NCBI GenBank assembly: GCA_963920635.1
Contig: OY987303.1
Span: 18,330,175-18,394,174 of the forward strand
Source: Pseudeuparius sepicola
Lineage: Eukaryota > Arthropoda > Insecta > Coleoptera > Anthribidae
Reading direction: 5' to 3'
Length of the DNA stretch: 64,000 nt
In this document: positions 12,309-23,800 of the stretch, in pieces
Layout of the letters: each line of letters starts with the position of its first letter
Numbering within the stretch: position 1 is the stretch's first letter
The notes under the pieces: model-generated
The model's database searches: none
Told to the model about the DNA's origin: nothing
What the model saw: the letters and a program-made list of their open reading frames with translations, nothing else
Translations under genes and position numbers: made by a program

Positions 12309-13813
12309 AACTCCTGCACAAAATTAACGCACCACTCATATTTTTCTCGATATTTTATATATTTTTATATTTTTCTCGACAACCTTGTTTTGACAGTAAT
12401 TCGTATTAAACCTCGTTTTAGACTAAAACTGTTAAAATTTTCTTAAAAAGTGATGATTAAAGCAAAGTGTCTGTGAAAAGCATAAGCTTTCGATTGTGCT
12501 TGTTTTTATCACATGCATCTTGGGAAGTTCATATGCGAGTAAATCAAGTAAGGAAAATGAACCGCCAAAAAAATTTTTCAATTATGAGGATCGACTCTCT
12601 TGGATGAAGATATTATTCAAAGCGATATATGTTGCTGGTTTGTTAAGAAGGCATCATTCCAGCATCTGACGCATGATGAGACGACAAAATGAGACGGGCT
12701 CGTACCATCGAAGACCAGGGAACGTTGCACTAATCAAATTGATGATCTTGTTTTGAGACAACGTGCCCTCAGAGAGGGGAGAGTCACCAGCAACCTGCTA
12801 AAAAATGAATTAGGAGATGTTCGAAATATCGCTGTATCGTCTCGAACGGTTAGAAGACGTTAACATGAAGCAGGATTGAGCAACAGAAGACCGGCCAAAA
12901 AACCATTGATTACCAGAGAACACAAAGTTCAGAGATTTAATTTTGCAAAACTACATTAGAATTGGACCATCAATGATTGGAAACAAGTTCTGTTCTCCGA
13001 TGAAACTCCAGACGGACGTGAGCTTGTCTGGCGAAAGCGAGGAGAAAGGTTTGCCAGCTGCAATATCTCTCCTAAAGTACCTTTTAGTGGTGGCTCTAAA
13101 ATGTTTTGGGAAGGAATCTGCTTCGATGCTCATACGGAGCTGGTCCCTATACGTACGAGGTCTATGAATGCCCAATTTTACTTAGACCACATTATTGTCG
13201 AACATGTAGTGCCTTTTGCACCGTTTGTTGGACCTAATTTTTTATTCGTGCAGGACAACGCTCGTCTCCATGTAGCTAGACAGGTTATTGGCTAACTAAA
13301 TGATGTTAATATCCCTTTATTACAGTGACCACTTAACAGTCCTGACATGAATCCTATATAGAGCATCTATGGGACTATCTAAAAAAAGATTCGAAATTGT
13401 AGTTTGTTTGTTGCTAATCACAACCAACTCATATAGGTCGCTATTGAAGAATGGGAGATTATTCCGCATACTTTTGTTGAACATTATTTGATATCAAGCA
13501 TGCCTCGACGCATGAATGCAGTGATGAGAAGTAGAGGGGGGCCTACACGGTATTAGTGTTGACCCAGAAACATTTATTCTGTTTTTCTGATTTTTTTCCT
13601 TTTTTTTAATTTCGAGTTATGGTGGCTTATTTATGCATTTTCAGCAAAAACACATTTTTAATGAAACATTAACTGACATTAAGGTCATGTTAAGGTCATG
13701 TTTGACTAATTTGTAGGTGTTCATTATCATTTCAATGTAACTTAGGTTTAATTTTGTGTTTTTATTGTAAATATTTTTTACTTAAAGTGGTGCGTTAATT
13801 TTGTCCACGAGTT
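12309..13813 (+). mobile_element. Tc1/mariner-type transposon, TA-flanked
   Basis: 1505 bp between TA dinucleotides (12307-12308 and 13814-13815). The terminal inverted repeats begin AACTC(C/G)TG(C/G)ACAAAATT and continue through AACGCACCACT on both sides. The interior carries a Tc1-superfamily transposase relic on the plus strand. Intact TIRs with a broken transposase make it a dead element, though its ends could in principle be moved in trans. Confidence 0.92.
12557..13555 (+). pseudogene. Tc1-like DDE transposase pseudogene
   Basis: The first catalytic aspartate block is visible near 12990 (W..VLFSDET). Next come a WRKRGERF-like stretch and an SGGSKMFWEGI block. The second aspartate block is near 13250 (FVQDNARLHVAR), and the glutamate region is near 13350 (SPDMNPI then a decayed E-H-LWD..KK). 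This is the order of the DD34E family. The N-terminal helix-turn-helix region (about 12560-12900) can be followed only by changing frame. In-frame stops include the one ending at 13295, one near 13360 and one before NWTINDW at about 12957. It is nonfunctional. Confidence 0.88.
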
Positions 13814-13815
13814 TA

Positions 13816-15002
13816 TATTGTATGAAACTTGTGTACAAAGGGATTTTAGCGCACCTGAATGATATTTTGACGAGGCCAAATGACTGTCATTATCGTGCGC
13901 TAAAGTAGTGCTTTGCACACTAGTCGCATAAATTACTATTATTTGAAATCGACAGTGAAGAACGCTAAAATATGAGAGATAATTAATGAAGTGATCAAAT
14001 TATTGAACGATTTTTTATCTTTCAATAATACAGAGTACAACACTATCTTCCAGAACGAACAGTTAGGTCGGTTTGAACAAAGGCCGTATTATATTCTGTA
14101 TGTAGACTAGATAGTGGACAGGCACGGTCAATCGCAGTAAGACTGGTTGGTTGTAGACATAGCCATTAAAAGAAATCGGATAGTTTTTACACTTTTTAAT
14201 TCATCTCGATGTCCAAAAAAATATACGTTTAATGTGCCCTATAACTCATCTGGTTTATTTGCATCATATTTGCAGTGCCTTGATACACAAATAACTATAT
14301 GTACAAAGAAAGTCCCGTCTAGTATTAAACGTGAAAAAAAACATATTACTTAACTCATTGTGTAACATGTTATCTGTGGCCATGTTATCTGAATGTAAAA
14401 CTAATATTATTAAATCTAACGTTTCTAATTCGAAACAACTTAATACATATAGATACACATTCCCACCCTCCACGGAACAACCCTGCGCCCCACTTGGCGA
14501 TGCAAATCCGTACAAATTCCAACCCCTTATTGCTGTATGGGAGTACAGCCGCCCGTGCATACATCCTATGGGGGCAGGAAGAGGGAAAACATATTTTCAA
14601 TCCAATAAATACCCACCCTGCAGTATCGCTTCCGAGAGCCCTGATGTCCAAATCATAAATACATCATAAAATTGGGACAATGTCCCACCAGAGGCGTAGG
14701 AATTGCCAGCCAGCTTTTTGAAAATACTAGGGAGAATAAAAGAAGATGCCTTGCATGTGCTTGCATCGACGATTATATCATCCGTCTTGAAACTATTTAA
14801 ATCTAAGTACATATTTGTTGGTTTTATTGGTTCGTTTGGTCCTTTTGCTTTGTGCAAATTAATCGATAACCTTAAAAAAAGAACATTGGATAATTGCCAT
14901 ATAACTATAAGACTATACTTACCTACATATTTTATTTCACCCAGCATAGCAAGATGCAAATGGGCCCAACCAGCTGTGCGTCTATAGTCCTGTTCACAAT
15001 AT
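13816..15002. other. Intergenic DNA with a hAT-like end
   Basis: No gene recognised; overlapping short frames on both strands at 14147-14987 have no domain I know. At about 14690-14800 lies a sequence beginning CAGAGGCGTAGGAATTGCC that recurs, diverged, at 19516-19625 with CAGAGGCGTACGAATCC. The CAGAGGCGTA start is typical of hAT termini, but I could not find the matching right ends. Confidence 0.4.
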
Positions 15003-15057
15003 ATGTACAGGGTGTCTCTGGTTTTTTTGATCAGGACTTTGACATTTTGTAGAAAAA

Positions 15058-15240
15058 CTCAACAAAAGTGTATTCTTGTTTCACAACGATAAAATCAACC
15101 GTTTGGGTTGAAATTGCGAAAACGTGCCCCAAAACACCTGTTAACCTTAACATTCTGGTGTTTTGGGGCAAGTTTTGACAAATTTCAACCCCCAAACGGT
15201 TGATTTTATGGTTATGAAACAAGAGTACACTTCTGCTGCA
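15058..15240. repeat. Fold-back repeat with ~80-bp arms
   Basis: The left arm (15062-15141) and right arm (15157-15236) are inverted copies with a few mismatches. Matching blocks include GATAAAATCAACCGTTTGGG against CCAAACGGTTGATTTTAT and GCCCCAAAACACC against GGTGTTTTGGGGC. A CAGGGTGTCTCTGG motif lies 50 bp to the left, as at the ends of other TA-type repeats here, but no matching right end was found. There is no coding capacity. Confidence 0.75.
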
Positions 15241-15486
15241 AATAAAAAGATGCACTAAAATGACGGACCTGCAAGACCAGAACTAGAACCTCAAGAAAGT
15301 TACGAGTAAAAGCACGATCCAAAAATAGCGCCCTCTGTGAGATACGTAGAAATTGACATTTTCAGCTTATTCTCCATCCCCAAAACACAGCAGTTTACCA
15401 GCTTGATTATTTTATCGATAAATTTTTCGAAAGCGCTCTTTTTAGAATATTACTTCTTCATCAATTCTAAAATATTACTTCTTTAT

Positions 15487-15653
15487 CAATCATCAGTACG
15501 GTGTAACATTAACCAAATCAAAAGATAGGCATAATTTGGGAAGCAACAAATGAAGTCCAGGCAGGAGCCAACAGCACATTTGCAGCTTCAGTCAGCACAT
15601 CCCCTATTTTGGGGCTTGTACTAACATCGCCATGGAGGCTGCTAAAGCGACCT
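15487..15653 (-). repeat. Truncated copy of the 20.6/53.1-kb retroelement family
   Basis: This 167-bp segment matches 53191-53357 over its whole length. It begins exactly inside the hammerhead-like motif: its first bases are the complement of the CUGAUGA-U-UG core, with stem II and everything beyond missing. Unlike the copies at 20608-20845 and 53094-53650, it is not an inverted repeat. It abuts another repeat family on its right. Confidence 0.75.
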
Positions 15654-16150
15654 CAAAATCCACCCGTAAAAATTTTGAAATTTCTATTCGTATACAGGGA
15701 ACGTTGAAAAATATGAAAATTCCTCAAGAGTAAAGTACCCTTATTTTTAGAACTATAGCAGAATGGCACTAAGAAAACTTGTTTGGAATCTCAAGACAAC
15801 GTCAAACATGAATTCACAGCCACCTACTCACAAGAAGAAAAAACACACTTTCGCATTTTTTATTCATCACGCTGTATAATACACAATGTTAGATTTTTGA
15901 GGCACGTCTTCGAGCATGACAGTACTATACCAATGATTTTTATTTATGTAGCGCCTTACAAACACTTAATAACTGAAAGTTCTTCAAAAATTGTCGTTTT
16001 TTGTGTCCATTTGAAATACTCTTACAATTTCAAACATAACATAGCAACTATATAATCTGTGGAACAGATATTACAAAACGTACATACCAAAATGAACCGA
16101 AGAACAATAGTCTGCATAGAAAAGGAAGGGGCACATGTAGAGTAGTCAAG
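15654..16150. repeat. Dispersed repeat shared with 35.2-36.0 kb
   Basis: Blocks here recur in reverse orientation at 35592-36004, for example the CCACCCGTAAAA, CCTCAAGAGTAAAGTACCC and GACAACGTCAAACATGAATTC regions. The block ending GAAGGGGCACATGTAGAG recurs in the same orientation near 35485. The copy at 35 kb is a fold-back whereas this one is a single arm. There is no recognisable protein. Confidence 0.7.
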
Positions 16151-16589
16151 TTATGTCAGTTCAATTATACAATGGCTGATAATGCGAAACATTATTTTCA
16201 GCTGCATAGTTCAGAACAGTGCTAAACATACAAATTTTGGCAAGTTGGTGTGTGTATCGAGCATAGACGTCTCCAAAACGTTGCGCATTTTGATAATTAA
16301 TCAACTTTGTTAACATGTTGATACTGGTTGCCCTGTCAACGTGGTCTTTTATTAACTTTTACGTGTTTTCAATTTTGTCTCTTCGCTTATTAATGTTTTT
16401 GTTGTAACTTGTTCCATTGTTACGACAATGTATGAATGATATATTCCGATGGGACCAGCCACGAACTACATATAAAGTTTAAACTGAGGAAATAGTCCAT
16501 GTCTTGCAGTGGAGGTGTGAATAATATCGAAAAGACGAAGGGTAAAAAACTTACAGTCGCTGCTCCACAAACACAGCTTTTTTAATTCA

Positions 16590-16634
16590 ACTGTACATAT
16601 GTTTCGACCCACCTAGGGGGTCATCTTCAGCAGT
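16590..16634 (-). ncRNA. Hammerhead-ribozyme-like motif (copy 1, left arm)
   Basis: On the minus strand the order is ACTG (stem I), CTGAAGA (core), an extra T, GACCC, loop CCTAGGT, GGGTC (perfect 5-bp stem II), GAAA, a CATATGT palindrome (stem III), A, then CAGT (stem I, pairing with ACTG). The cleavage site would be GUA|CAG between 16594 and 16593. All conserved core positions of a type I hammerhead are present except for one inserted U between the core and stem II. This is a motif call; activity is unknown. Confidence 0.65.
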
Positions 16635-16944
16635 AAAACATTATAACATCAAAAGCTTTCTAGACACAGTCAACTTTGTAGTATGTGAATGTGGAAAATT
16701 GAATTTTTAAGTGAATTGAATAAAAGGCTTGTCAAAAATTATTAAATATAAAATGGAGGATCCCAGGAAAATGAATTAAGACGTAATATGTTTGAAGAGA
16801 AATTGGGAAAAAACATTGGCATTTGTAACGGAATAATTTTTGACAAGCCTTTTATTCAATTCACTTAAAAATTCAATTTTCCACATTCACATACTACAAA
16901 GTTGACTAGGTATGTCTAGAAAGCTTTTGATGTTATAATGTTTT

Positions 16945-16985
16945 ACTGCTGAAGATGACCCCCTAGGTGGGTGGAAACATATGTA
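16945..16985 (+). ncRNA. Hammerhead-like motif interrupted at its cleavage site
   Basis: This is the mirror copy of the motif at 16590-16634: ACTG, CTGAAGA, T, then a slightly decayed stem II (ACCC with GGGT), GAAAC and ATATGTA. The 3' strand of stem I (CAGT) is displaced to 18539-18542 because a 1551-bp TA-flanked element sits at the TA of the GUA cleavage triplet. The locus can no longer form the ribozyme fold without that element being removed. Confidence 0.55.
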
Positions 16986-18536
16986 CAGGGTGGGCCAAAT
17001 TGGACACTTTTAAAGGGAAACTCCTACTTTCGACGGAGATAGACGAAAACTGATATCGGTGTCTGAGGCTAATTTTTTATGATAAACTTAGTGGCGGAAA
17101 CTGCAAATTGATATCTGTTACAGTTCTTGAGTTACAGGGCGTTTTTCAAAAATGCGCGTTTTCGAAAAGTGGCCGTAACTTTGTTCGGGTTGAAAATTTT
17201 TTGTTTCTGTAAAAATATTCTTAAAGCACTTTTTTACGTAGAATCCAATGCTGCTACTACATTTTTTTTCTAGTCAATAGTTTAAGAGCTACGGATAAAA
17301 AATATTATTTCTTAATTGGAACACCCTGTATATTTTTGCATTTTTTAATAGAGCAAAAAATTACCATTCCAAAAATATATAACACTTAATGATTTACTTA
17401 AGTAGTTATCAATTACTAATAGCTTTTATGATTTCATGTGTATAAATTGGAAGCACGCCCTTTCAACAAGTAGGCTTTGGACGGTGAGACAATGAAACAA
17501 CCGTGGAAAAATGTTTACTGTTACCTACCTGTCCAATTTTCAGTTGAGCTGTTTAGGCAGGGTACAGATTTTTCTATTTTTGTGTAATTTATAAACTTTA
17601 TAACATACCTACAATGAAATTTGAAAGTTATGAAAAATGGGGTATGATAGTCTGTTTTATACAATCCGGGGAAAAATCAGATGCAACGAGCAATTTATAC
17701 TACGAGCGGTATCCAGAGAGAAGACAACCTTTCAAGAACACTTTTACAAGATTGCGACATAATTTGATTAATATTGTTAGAGTAATAGTTAATAGATTTT
17801 ATTAATAGTAGACCGAAAAGGTAGGTACGAGTTAAACAGAGATAGGCATTTTCCCGGGATTGTATAGAACAGACTATCATATCCCATTTTTCATAACTTT
17901 CAACTTTCATTGTAGGTATGTTATAAAGTTTATAAATTACACAAAAATAGAAAAATCTTTACCCTGCCTAAACAGCCAATTGAAAATTTGACATTTAGGT
18001 AACAGTAAACATTTTTCCGCGGTTGTTTCATTGTCTCACCGCCCAAAGCCTACTTGTTGAAAGGGCGTGCTTCCAATTATACACATGAAATCATAAAAGC
18101 TATTAGTAATTGATAACTACTTAAGTAAATAATTAAGTGTTATATATTTTTGGAATGGTAATTTTTTGCTCTATTAAAAATTGCAAAAATATACAGGGTG
18201 TTCCATTTAAAAAATAATATTTTTTATCCGTAACTCTTAAACCATTGACTAGAAAAAAAATGTAGTAGCAGCATTGGATTCTACGTAAAAAAGTGCTTTA
18301 AGAATGTTTTTACAGAAACACAAAATTTTCAACCCGAAAAAAGTTACGGCCACTTTTCGAAAACGCGCATTTTTGAAAAACGCCCTGTAACTCAAGAACG
18401 GTGACAGATCTCGATTTGCGGTTTCCGCCATTAAGTTTATCATAAAAAATGAGCCTCAGACACCCATATCAGTTTTCGTCTATCTCCGTCAAAAATAGGA
18501 GTTTCCCTTTAAAAGTGTCCAATTTGACCCACCCTG
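16986..18536. mobile_element. Giant TA-flanked fold-back element, ~700-bp arms
   Basis: 1551 bp bounded by TA on both sides (16984-16985 and 18537-18538), with ends CAGGGTGGG(C/T)CAAATTG. The arms run inward from each end for roughly 700 bp with few mismatches (for example the GTCCAATTTG, AGGCTTTGGACGGTGAG and TTTCATAACTTTC regions pair). They leave a loop of about 160 bp near 17690-17845. There is no transposase, and the TA target suggests mobilisation by a Tc1/mariner-type enzyme. It sits inside the right arm of the fold-back 16482-18606. Confidence 0.85.
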
Positions 18537-18749
18537 TACAGTTGAATTAAAAAAGCTGTGTTTGTGGAGCTGCGACTGTAAGTTTTTTACTCTTCTTCTT
18601 TTCGTTATATAAAGTTTAGTCATAATCCGTTTAATGGATATAAGCACCATGTTTAGGAATACGAGTAGGTACCTAGTAATCTACTTGTATCTACCTACCT
18701 ATCTCTGACACACTAAACACGGATTACCTGTCTGTATATGATCTGTGTC

Positions 18750-19150
18750 GTTGTTTCAGGAATTCCTCATAATGCACCGCCGCCACTGGGCCCAATAACC
18801 TCCGAAACGCGGCGATCCACCAGCAGGCTTTATCATCGTCCAGGGCAGGAGCGAGTCAATCCTATCTTGGCCCCGGCCGCCGCTCGTTTTCTGCGAGAGT
18901 CAATGGCGTGGACATGACGGTGCAGTAAACGCGCGCTGCCCCGGTCCGGCCATTCATCATACCGATTCGGATTTACTCGACCCGAAACTGCCAGATAACT
19001 GGAATCGCGCTAAAAATCGCACAAAGGCAAATTGCCACCCGGAAACTCATCCCTAAAATATGTTCGCCAGGGGCCAGTCGGGGCGGTTTTCGCCCGTAGA
19101 TGAGAGGAGGGAGACGCGCCAGTTTTAGAGAGCGAAAGCGTATTTAACAC
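18750..19150. promoter_or_regulatory. GC-rich island, candidate enhancer
   Basis: About 400 bp much richer in G and C than its surroundings and free of the repeat families seen elsewhere in the window. It holds several CG-rich blocks (near 18810, 18880 and 18930). Neither strand has a convincing reading frame. In a gene-poor region next to a developmental homeobox gene, the simplest reading is a cis-regulatory module, but only composition supports this. Confidence 0.3.
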
Positions 19151-19244
19151 TAGATCCGGTGAAAACGTTTTCGGTTTGTTAAATTTTCGCAGGTAGTAAA
19201 TCTAAATCTAGAGGAGGGCGGGAACATCGAATATATGAAGCACC

Positions 19245-19625
19245 AGGGCCGTAGATAGACTTTGTGGATAGGGAGGGGGGTAACAAATTTAAAAAATCTG
19301 TGGGCCACAGGCGAAAATTGTTCAAATTTTCAAGTTTACACAGTTTAAGTGAACAAAAAAATTCTAAGTAACTTAATATTATCAAAAATTATTACGTAAG
19401 ACAATTGGTGCAAACGTTGCTTTGTTTTTGGTCTTCGCATCACTTCGTTTATGGGGAAGTTTAGTGAATAGAAATAATAAATCAAAGAAACATTAAAAGT
19501 ACTAAAAGTGTGTCCACAGAGGCGTACGAATCCTCAGCCAGCTTTTTGAAAATACTAGAACTACAGGAAGAGGTCTTGCCCAAGGATGATCATAACATCC
19601 GTCTGGAAAAATTATCTAAGCCTAT
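19245..19625. repeat. hAT-end-like repeat fragments
   Basis: At 19245 the sequence CAGGGCCGTAGATAGAC followed by a G-run resembles the termini of the hAT elements at 5209 and 60081. At 19516 a CAGAGGCGTACGAATCC stretch matches the repeat at 14692 (shared CCAGCTTTTTGAAAATACTAG). No paired TIRs or TSDs were found, so both are probably truncated. Confidence 0.45.
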
Positions 19626-20607
19626 AAGTACCGTAAAATGGGGATTCTTGAGACACTGGGGTAATTTGGAACAGATATCTCAAAGCCAACTTTGAACGTA
19701 CTCCTGACCGGGGGTCCAATTTTATCACAAACTTTGTTATGTTTTATGTTTAATAACATTGAAGGAAACTACATAAGGAGAAAATGACATTTTTTTTATT
19801 ATTTTAGATATTTTTTGGCAGTCTTCAAATTTCCCAATTGTAACCTCAAAAAATAACAAGAAAAAACTTTGTGTGGTAGGAATAACAAACAATAATTATT
19901 GTTCAGATTAGTAGCGACAATCCAGACATATTTTACTTATACGATTGTTAGAATATGTCAATAAGTACTTTCGGTCATACTCTAAAGTTACAGTGGCTTT
20001 AGTATAAAGCCTGCTAGTGTTGGTGGAGCAACAAAATGTCTACCCTTCATCTTTGGGGTAAGTTGGCACAGTGGTCCCAAATAATCGCTTTGTGTTTTTC
20101 TGTTTATAATTTTAGTTAAAATCATTTTTCAGGTGCCCTTTCTTAAAAAAACCCAAGAATTCACAAAAGAAAAGTTGTTCGTCGGTAATACTATGACTTT
20201 TCCGAAAACAATTTGACTTAAGCTATATAAGACGTAAGGAACGCGGTTTGTCTATCAGAAGAAGAACAAATCCTTTGAATATAATATGTCCTGTATCAAT
20301 AAGTGATATTTTTGAAGTTTTGAAAATTGTTAACATAAATAGAAAACAATATTCATTTCAGGAACTTAGAGACCAACTGGCTTCAGCAAGTAGGCATCTA
20401 GATCGTTTCTAAAATTTATGGACTATTTTTGTTTTCTTTTCCTTTTGTATTACTCTAATAGGTATGTGGAACCAGAAACTGTAACATTAAAAATAGGTTC
20501 TATTTAGTTTTTTAAGAATATTTTTTGTTTAATTATTTGGTATCCATATATTATTTGGTATCCATATATATTTGGTATCCATATATTATTTATATATATT
20601 ATTATAT

Positions 20608-20845
20608 CAATAAGGATGTAAGATTAGCGAGTGTAAATGTAACAATTACAAGAAAAGGTGATAATGGGCAAACACTCAAAGTTAACAAAAAGAAAAAACT
20701 AGTAACCGCATACACGTGTTTCATGCTGTTTGGCAATCATCAGTACGGTGTAACATTAACCAAATCAAAAGATAGGCATGTGTATGCGGTTACTAGTTTT
20801 TTCTTTTTGTTAACTTTGAGTGTTTGCCCATTATCACCTTTTCTT
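20608..20845. mobile_element. Short inverted retroelement copy with 10-bp TSD
   Basis: The element is flanked by ATTATTATAT on both sides (20598-20607 and 20846-20855; the low complexity weakens this evidence). The left end has a unique tail (CAATAAGGATGTAAGATTAG and following) and then an arm that is repeated in inverse. The fold-back point is near 20778. This is the same family as 53094-53650, but the inverted arm is shorter. It contains the complete minus-strand hammerhead-like motif in its left arm. Confidence 0.75.
20704..20749 (-). ncRNA. Hammerhead-like motif, family at 20.6/53.1 kb
   Basis: On the minus strand it reads ACCGTA, CTGATGA, T, TGC, loop, GCA, T, GAAA, a CACGTG palindrome, TA, then TGCGGT, the same layout as the copy at 53498-53542. 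The loop here has one base different from the 53-kb copies. Stem I is six pairs, including one G-U. Stem II is only three pairs, flanked by an unpaired U on each side. Confidence 0.55.
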
Positions 20846-23800
20846 ATTATTATATCCATATATTTTTATTTTTTATAATAAATGCATTTCTTAAGTTTTA
20901 TTGGATTTATTTTCACCTAGTTTTAAAGGAAAGAAACTATCAAAATAATTTTTTTCTTCATTATTTCTGTCCCATATTGCCCTAGGATGGGTAAACATGA
21001 ATTATCTATTCAAAATCAAGGCTATTAAAAACAATTTTTTCTCCTTCGGGTTTAATTTTTATTTACTATGAATATATAGGATTGTTCTATTATATCAAAG
21101 AAATTTTTCACCAATTGCTAGTTTCATATCTCTATAAACAAAAACCTATGAGCAATCTAATTTAAAATATTAACCGAAAAGTGACCCAAATATCCCCATT
21201 TTACGGTATTTTAGAAGGAGAATGCTTCCCTTCGAAATGTAGGACTGATGCTTTTGGTTGGTTTGCTTTGTGAAAATTTTTGTGCTATAAGTTCACAGTA
21301 GATAGTTTTTAGCAAACAAAAGTAGTAACTATAAATGAGAGAGAAAATATTTTTCATATTTTAAGAGGGAAATTTAAAATAAGGAGTAAGGTGGATATGT
21401 CACTGCAAGCTTTTATTTAATTTTCTATATAAATATCTAAGTTGAATATAAGTTAAATTTCATCATTTAAGAAAAATAAAAATTGTGATCTACAAATTAC
21501 CTATTAACCAGTGTTCCAAGATAAGTAAAAAAATATGTGAGAAAAAATGACATATACGATAAATATGTAGGTACCTACCGCCCATTTTGATTTTTCTACA
21601 TATTTGATCTGGAATTAAATAGCCCTATTCTGGCTAGGACGAAAAACAAAAAAGGGATTGAAATCTTGCATGAACACCCCTGTACAAGATAGTTGAAAGG
21701 AAAATTCATTTAGAATTAAAAATAAAGCTCGTGTGCCAAACTATTATTGGACCTACAATGACTTTTCCGCAAAAAGTAAAAAATGAAGTGGGCTCACTGA
21801 TAGTATCTACCTATACGGAATGGTGCCTACGTACTTGCCTATTTTGAAATGAAAAAAATTGAGAAAATATGTTTTGAATAAATTTTCCTAATAGAATTTC
21901 TAGTCTGGAATAGCAAAGGCACTTTACCTAGAAAATGTAAGGCTGGGCCCCAAATTGTCAAATTTAAACTCAAAAATGTTTTGTGTTTGACACCTGTTTT
22001 TTCAGTATTCTTGGGATTCACTGGTGTAACATCCCGAATCTGAAAATGGCTGTAGGTAAGTGTGGGTATACAGGGTGATTCAGCCATGCTGTAAAAATTT
22101 TTAACCACAGATGAGAAAAAATAATACGAATCCGAAATTTAAAAAAATCAAAAGTCAACAAAAAAAATAAAGAATTTTTTTTTTCAGAAGTGTATTAAAA
22201 ACCCTTGTTAACGGCGCTCACAATTCGCGCGTCGAGGCTGCCGACCCCAGGGCGCGATGCTAATTGCACATATATCGTAAATTTATCTTTTTAGCGTTTC
22301 TCAGATATTTAAAAAAAAATGTATGCATAGTCTAAGTGAATTTATTAACTTTTTTGATTTTTCAATGCCAATAAACAGTAATTGGTGGGTGTGTAGGAGT
22401 ATAGGGAGCTCTTAGTTTCCCACAACGGATGCACATTGTTTACAGAGACTAAGTAGCAGACAAAATACACAACTAAGCACACAATGTGTAAATATGCATC
22501 AAAATTAGAACACTATTATCACTGTTTACTTTCAACTTAAATAGGTACAAGTTCATGGACTCTCGAAACTACACGCCACGGTCCACACACCTGTACTCAA
22601 GATATTGACAGGACTGAGTCGCCACAGTTGCTAGATTGCCACAGTCGGTATTGTTCCTTCCTATACCGCATTCTACCGCCACCACCCGACCTTTGCTTTT
22701 GTTTTGGGACTTCAACCGCAGTTAGTTCACATCAACAAAATGCCTTATCTCATTTATTTAAACTCTAATCACACTTCGTTATGGCTGTGAATCATAAATA
22801 TCAATAACATCACAGCAGTTCTTTGATAAAAAAATAATATTATGACTTATAGCCAAGGTTTCGGCATAAATCCAAAGACGCTGATAATCCCTAGTGTTTG
22901 TTTTGCTATTGGTGTCGTATGTATATCGTTGACGCGAGTGTCTACTAGATTTTGACCAATACAAAACGTAAGCTTGTTGAATTTTTCGTTTTTTTTTTCA
23001 TTATTTGGGGAGATAGGTAGTTAAATAAGTTTACATATTATGTAGTTTGCTTATATTCAGCCTATCTGAACATATTATCATACTTCCAGTTTTCAACACG
23101 AATACATAGGTACTTATAGGATATAGATTTGAAAATAATCGAATAATTCCAAATAAACTTTATTCCTTCTGGAGGGGCTCCACGTCCCAGGCGCCCTTAG
23201 TTACGCCAATGATATTTATTCGTCAATTCCCGAACACACTGTATATTGCTATATTTCACGTAGTGGATTCTTAAAAGCACATTAAGTATAAAGTGCCGTC
23301 TGGGCATTAGTAAAAGCCCTAATGACCACGGATTCGTGGGTGGCCTTTTCAGATCGCCAGTATCCGCGGAATCGACGCTTATTTTTCAATCACATTGAAT
23401 GGCCGTTCTTTAGAATTGAAGAAAGGATTAAGTACGCTCACATCAAGCCAGAAAAATGCCTCCTTTTGTGGCTATCCTTATAATTCAGCGTCGATCGAAG
23501 AGAATAATATCTTCATTTGGGAGTTAATGGGGCGGGCAGAAGCATTTCGGGCCATTTGTTTCGAATCCCTTCATCTTAAGATGAATCAAGAGTTTAGAAG
23601 ATAAATTTGGGAAGAAGATGCGTGCCTAAAATTCCATTTGGGGTTCTCAGATGCTTAAAAAAACTAAAACCACGAGTTGAGCAAGGAATTTTTAATTACG
23701 GGGTGAAGTTAGCTGTAGTTGCCGGCTTGTCTACATAGTGTTGCCAGAGGTAGTACAAGTGTAAAGGTCTATAGCGCATTTTTGCATTCGTTATATAAAA

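Larger units (their letters stand above)
16482..18606. mobile_element. Penelope-like fold-back retroelement (copy 1), 12-bp TSD
   Basis: The element is flanked by the direct repeat ATATAAAGTTTA (16470-16481 and 18607-18618). Its left end starts AACTGAGGAAATAGTCC and its right end finishes CTTCTTTTCGTT, so the ends differ. Inside are two inverted arms of about 200 bp (starting near 16536 and ending near 18596), each with a hammerhead-like motif. About 50 bp at the left end has no partner in the other arm. Inverted terminal repeats with a one-sided tail and a long variable TSD are features reported for Penelope-like elements. No reverse transcriptase remains. The right arm is split by the TA-flanked insert 16986-18536. 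A second copy lies at 36271-37586. Confidence 0.72.
19631..21206. mobile_element. TA-flanked DNA transposon relic (1.6 kb)
   Basis: The ends are inverted repeats of CCGTAAAATGGGGAT type and are bounded by TA (19629-19630 and 21207-21208). Size and target fit a Tc1/mariner/pogo superfamily element. The interior has no intact frame and I could not recognise a transposase domain. It contains a younger insertion, the hairpin element 20608-20845, and a threefold short repeat (TTTGGTATCCATATA) at 20535-20590. Confidence 0.7.

Noticed and set aside
17614..17910. Mirror-image frames MKFESYEKWGMIV and MKVESYEKWDMIV
   Set aside because: They are the same non-coding sequence in the two arms of a fold-back element.
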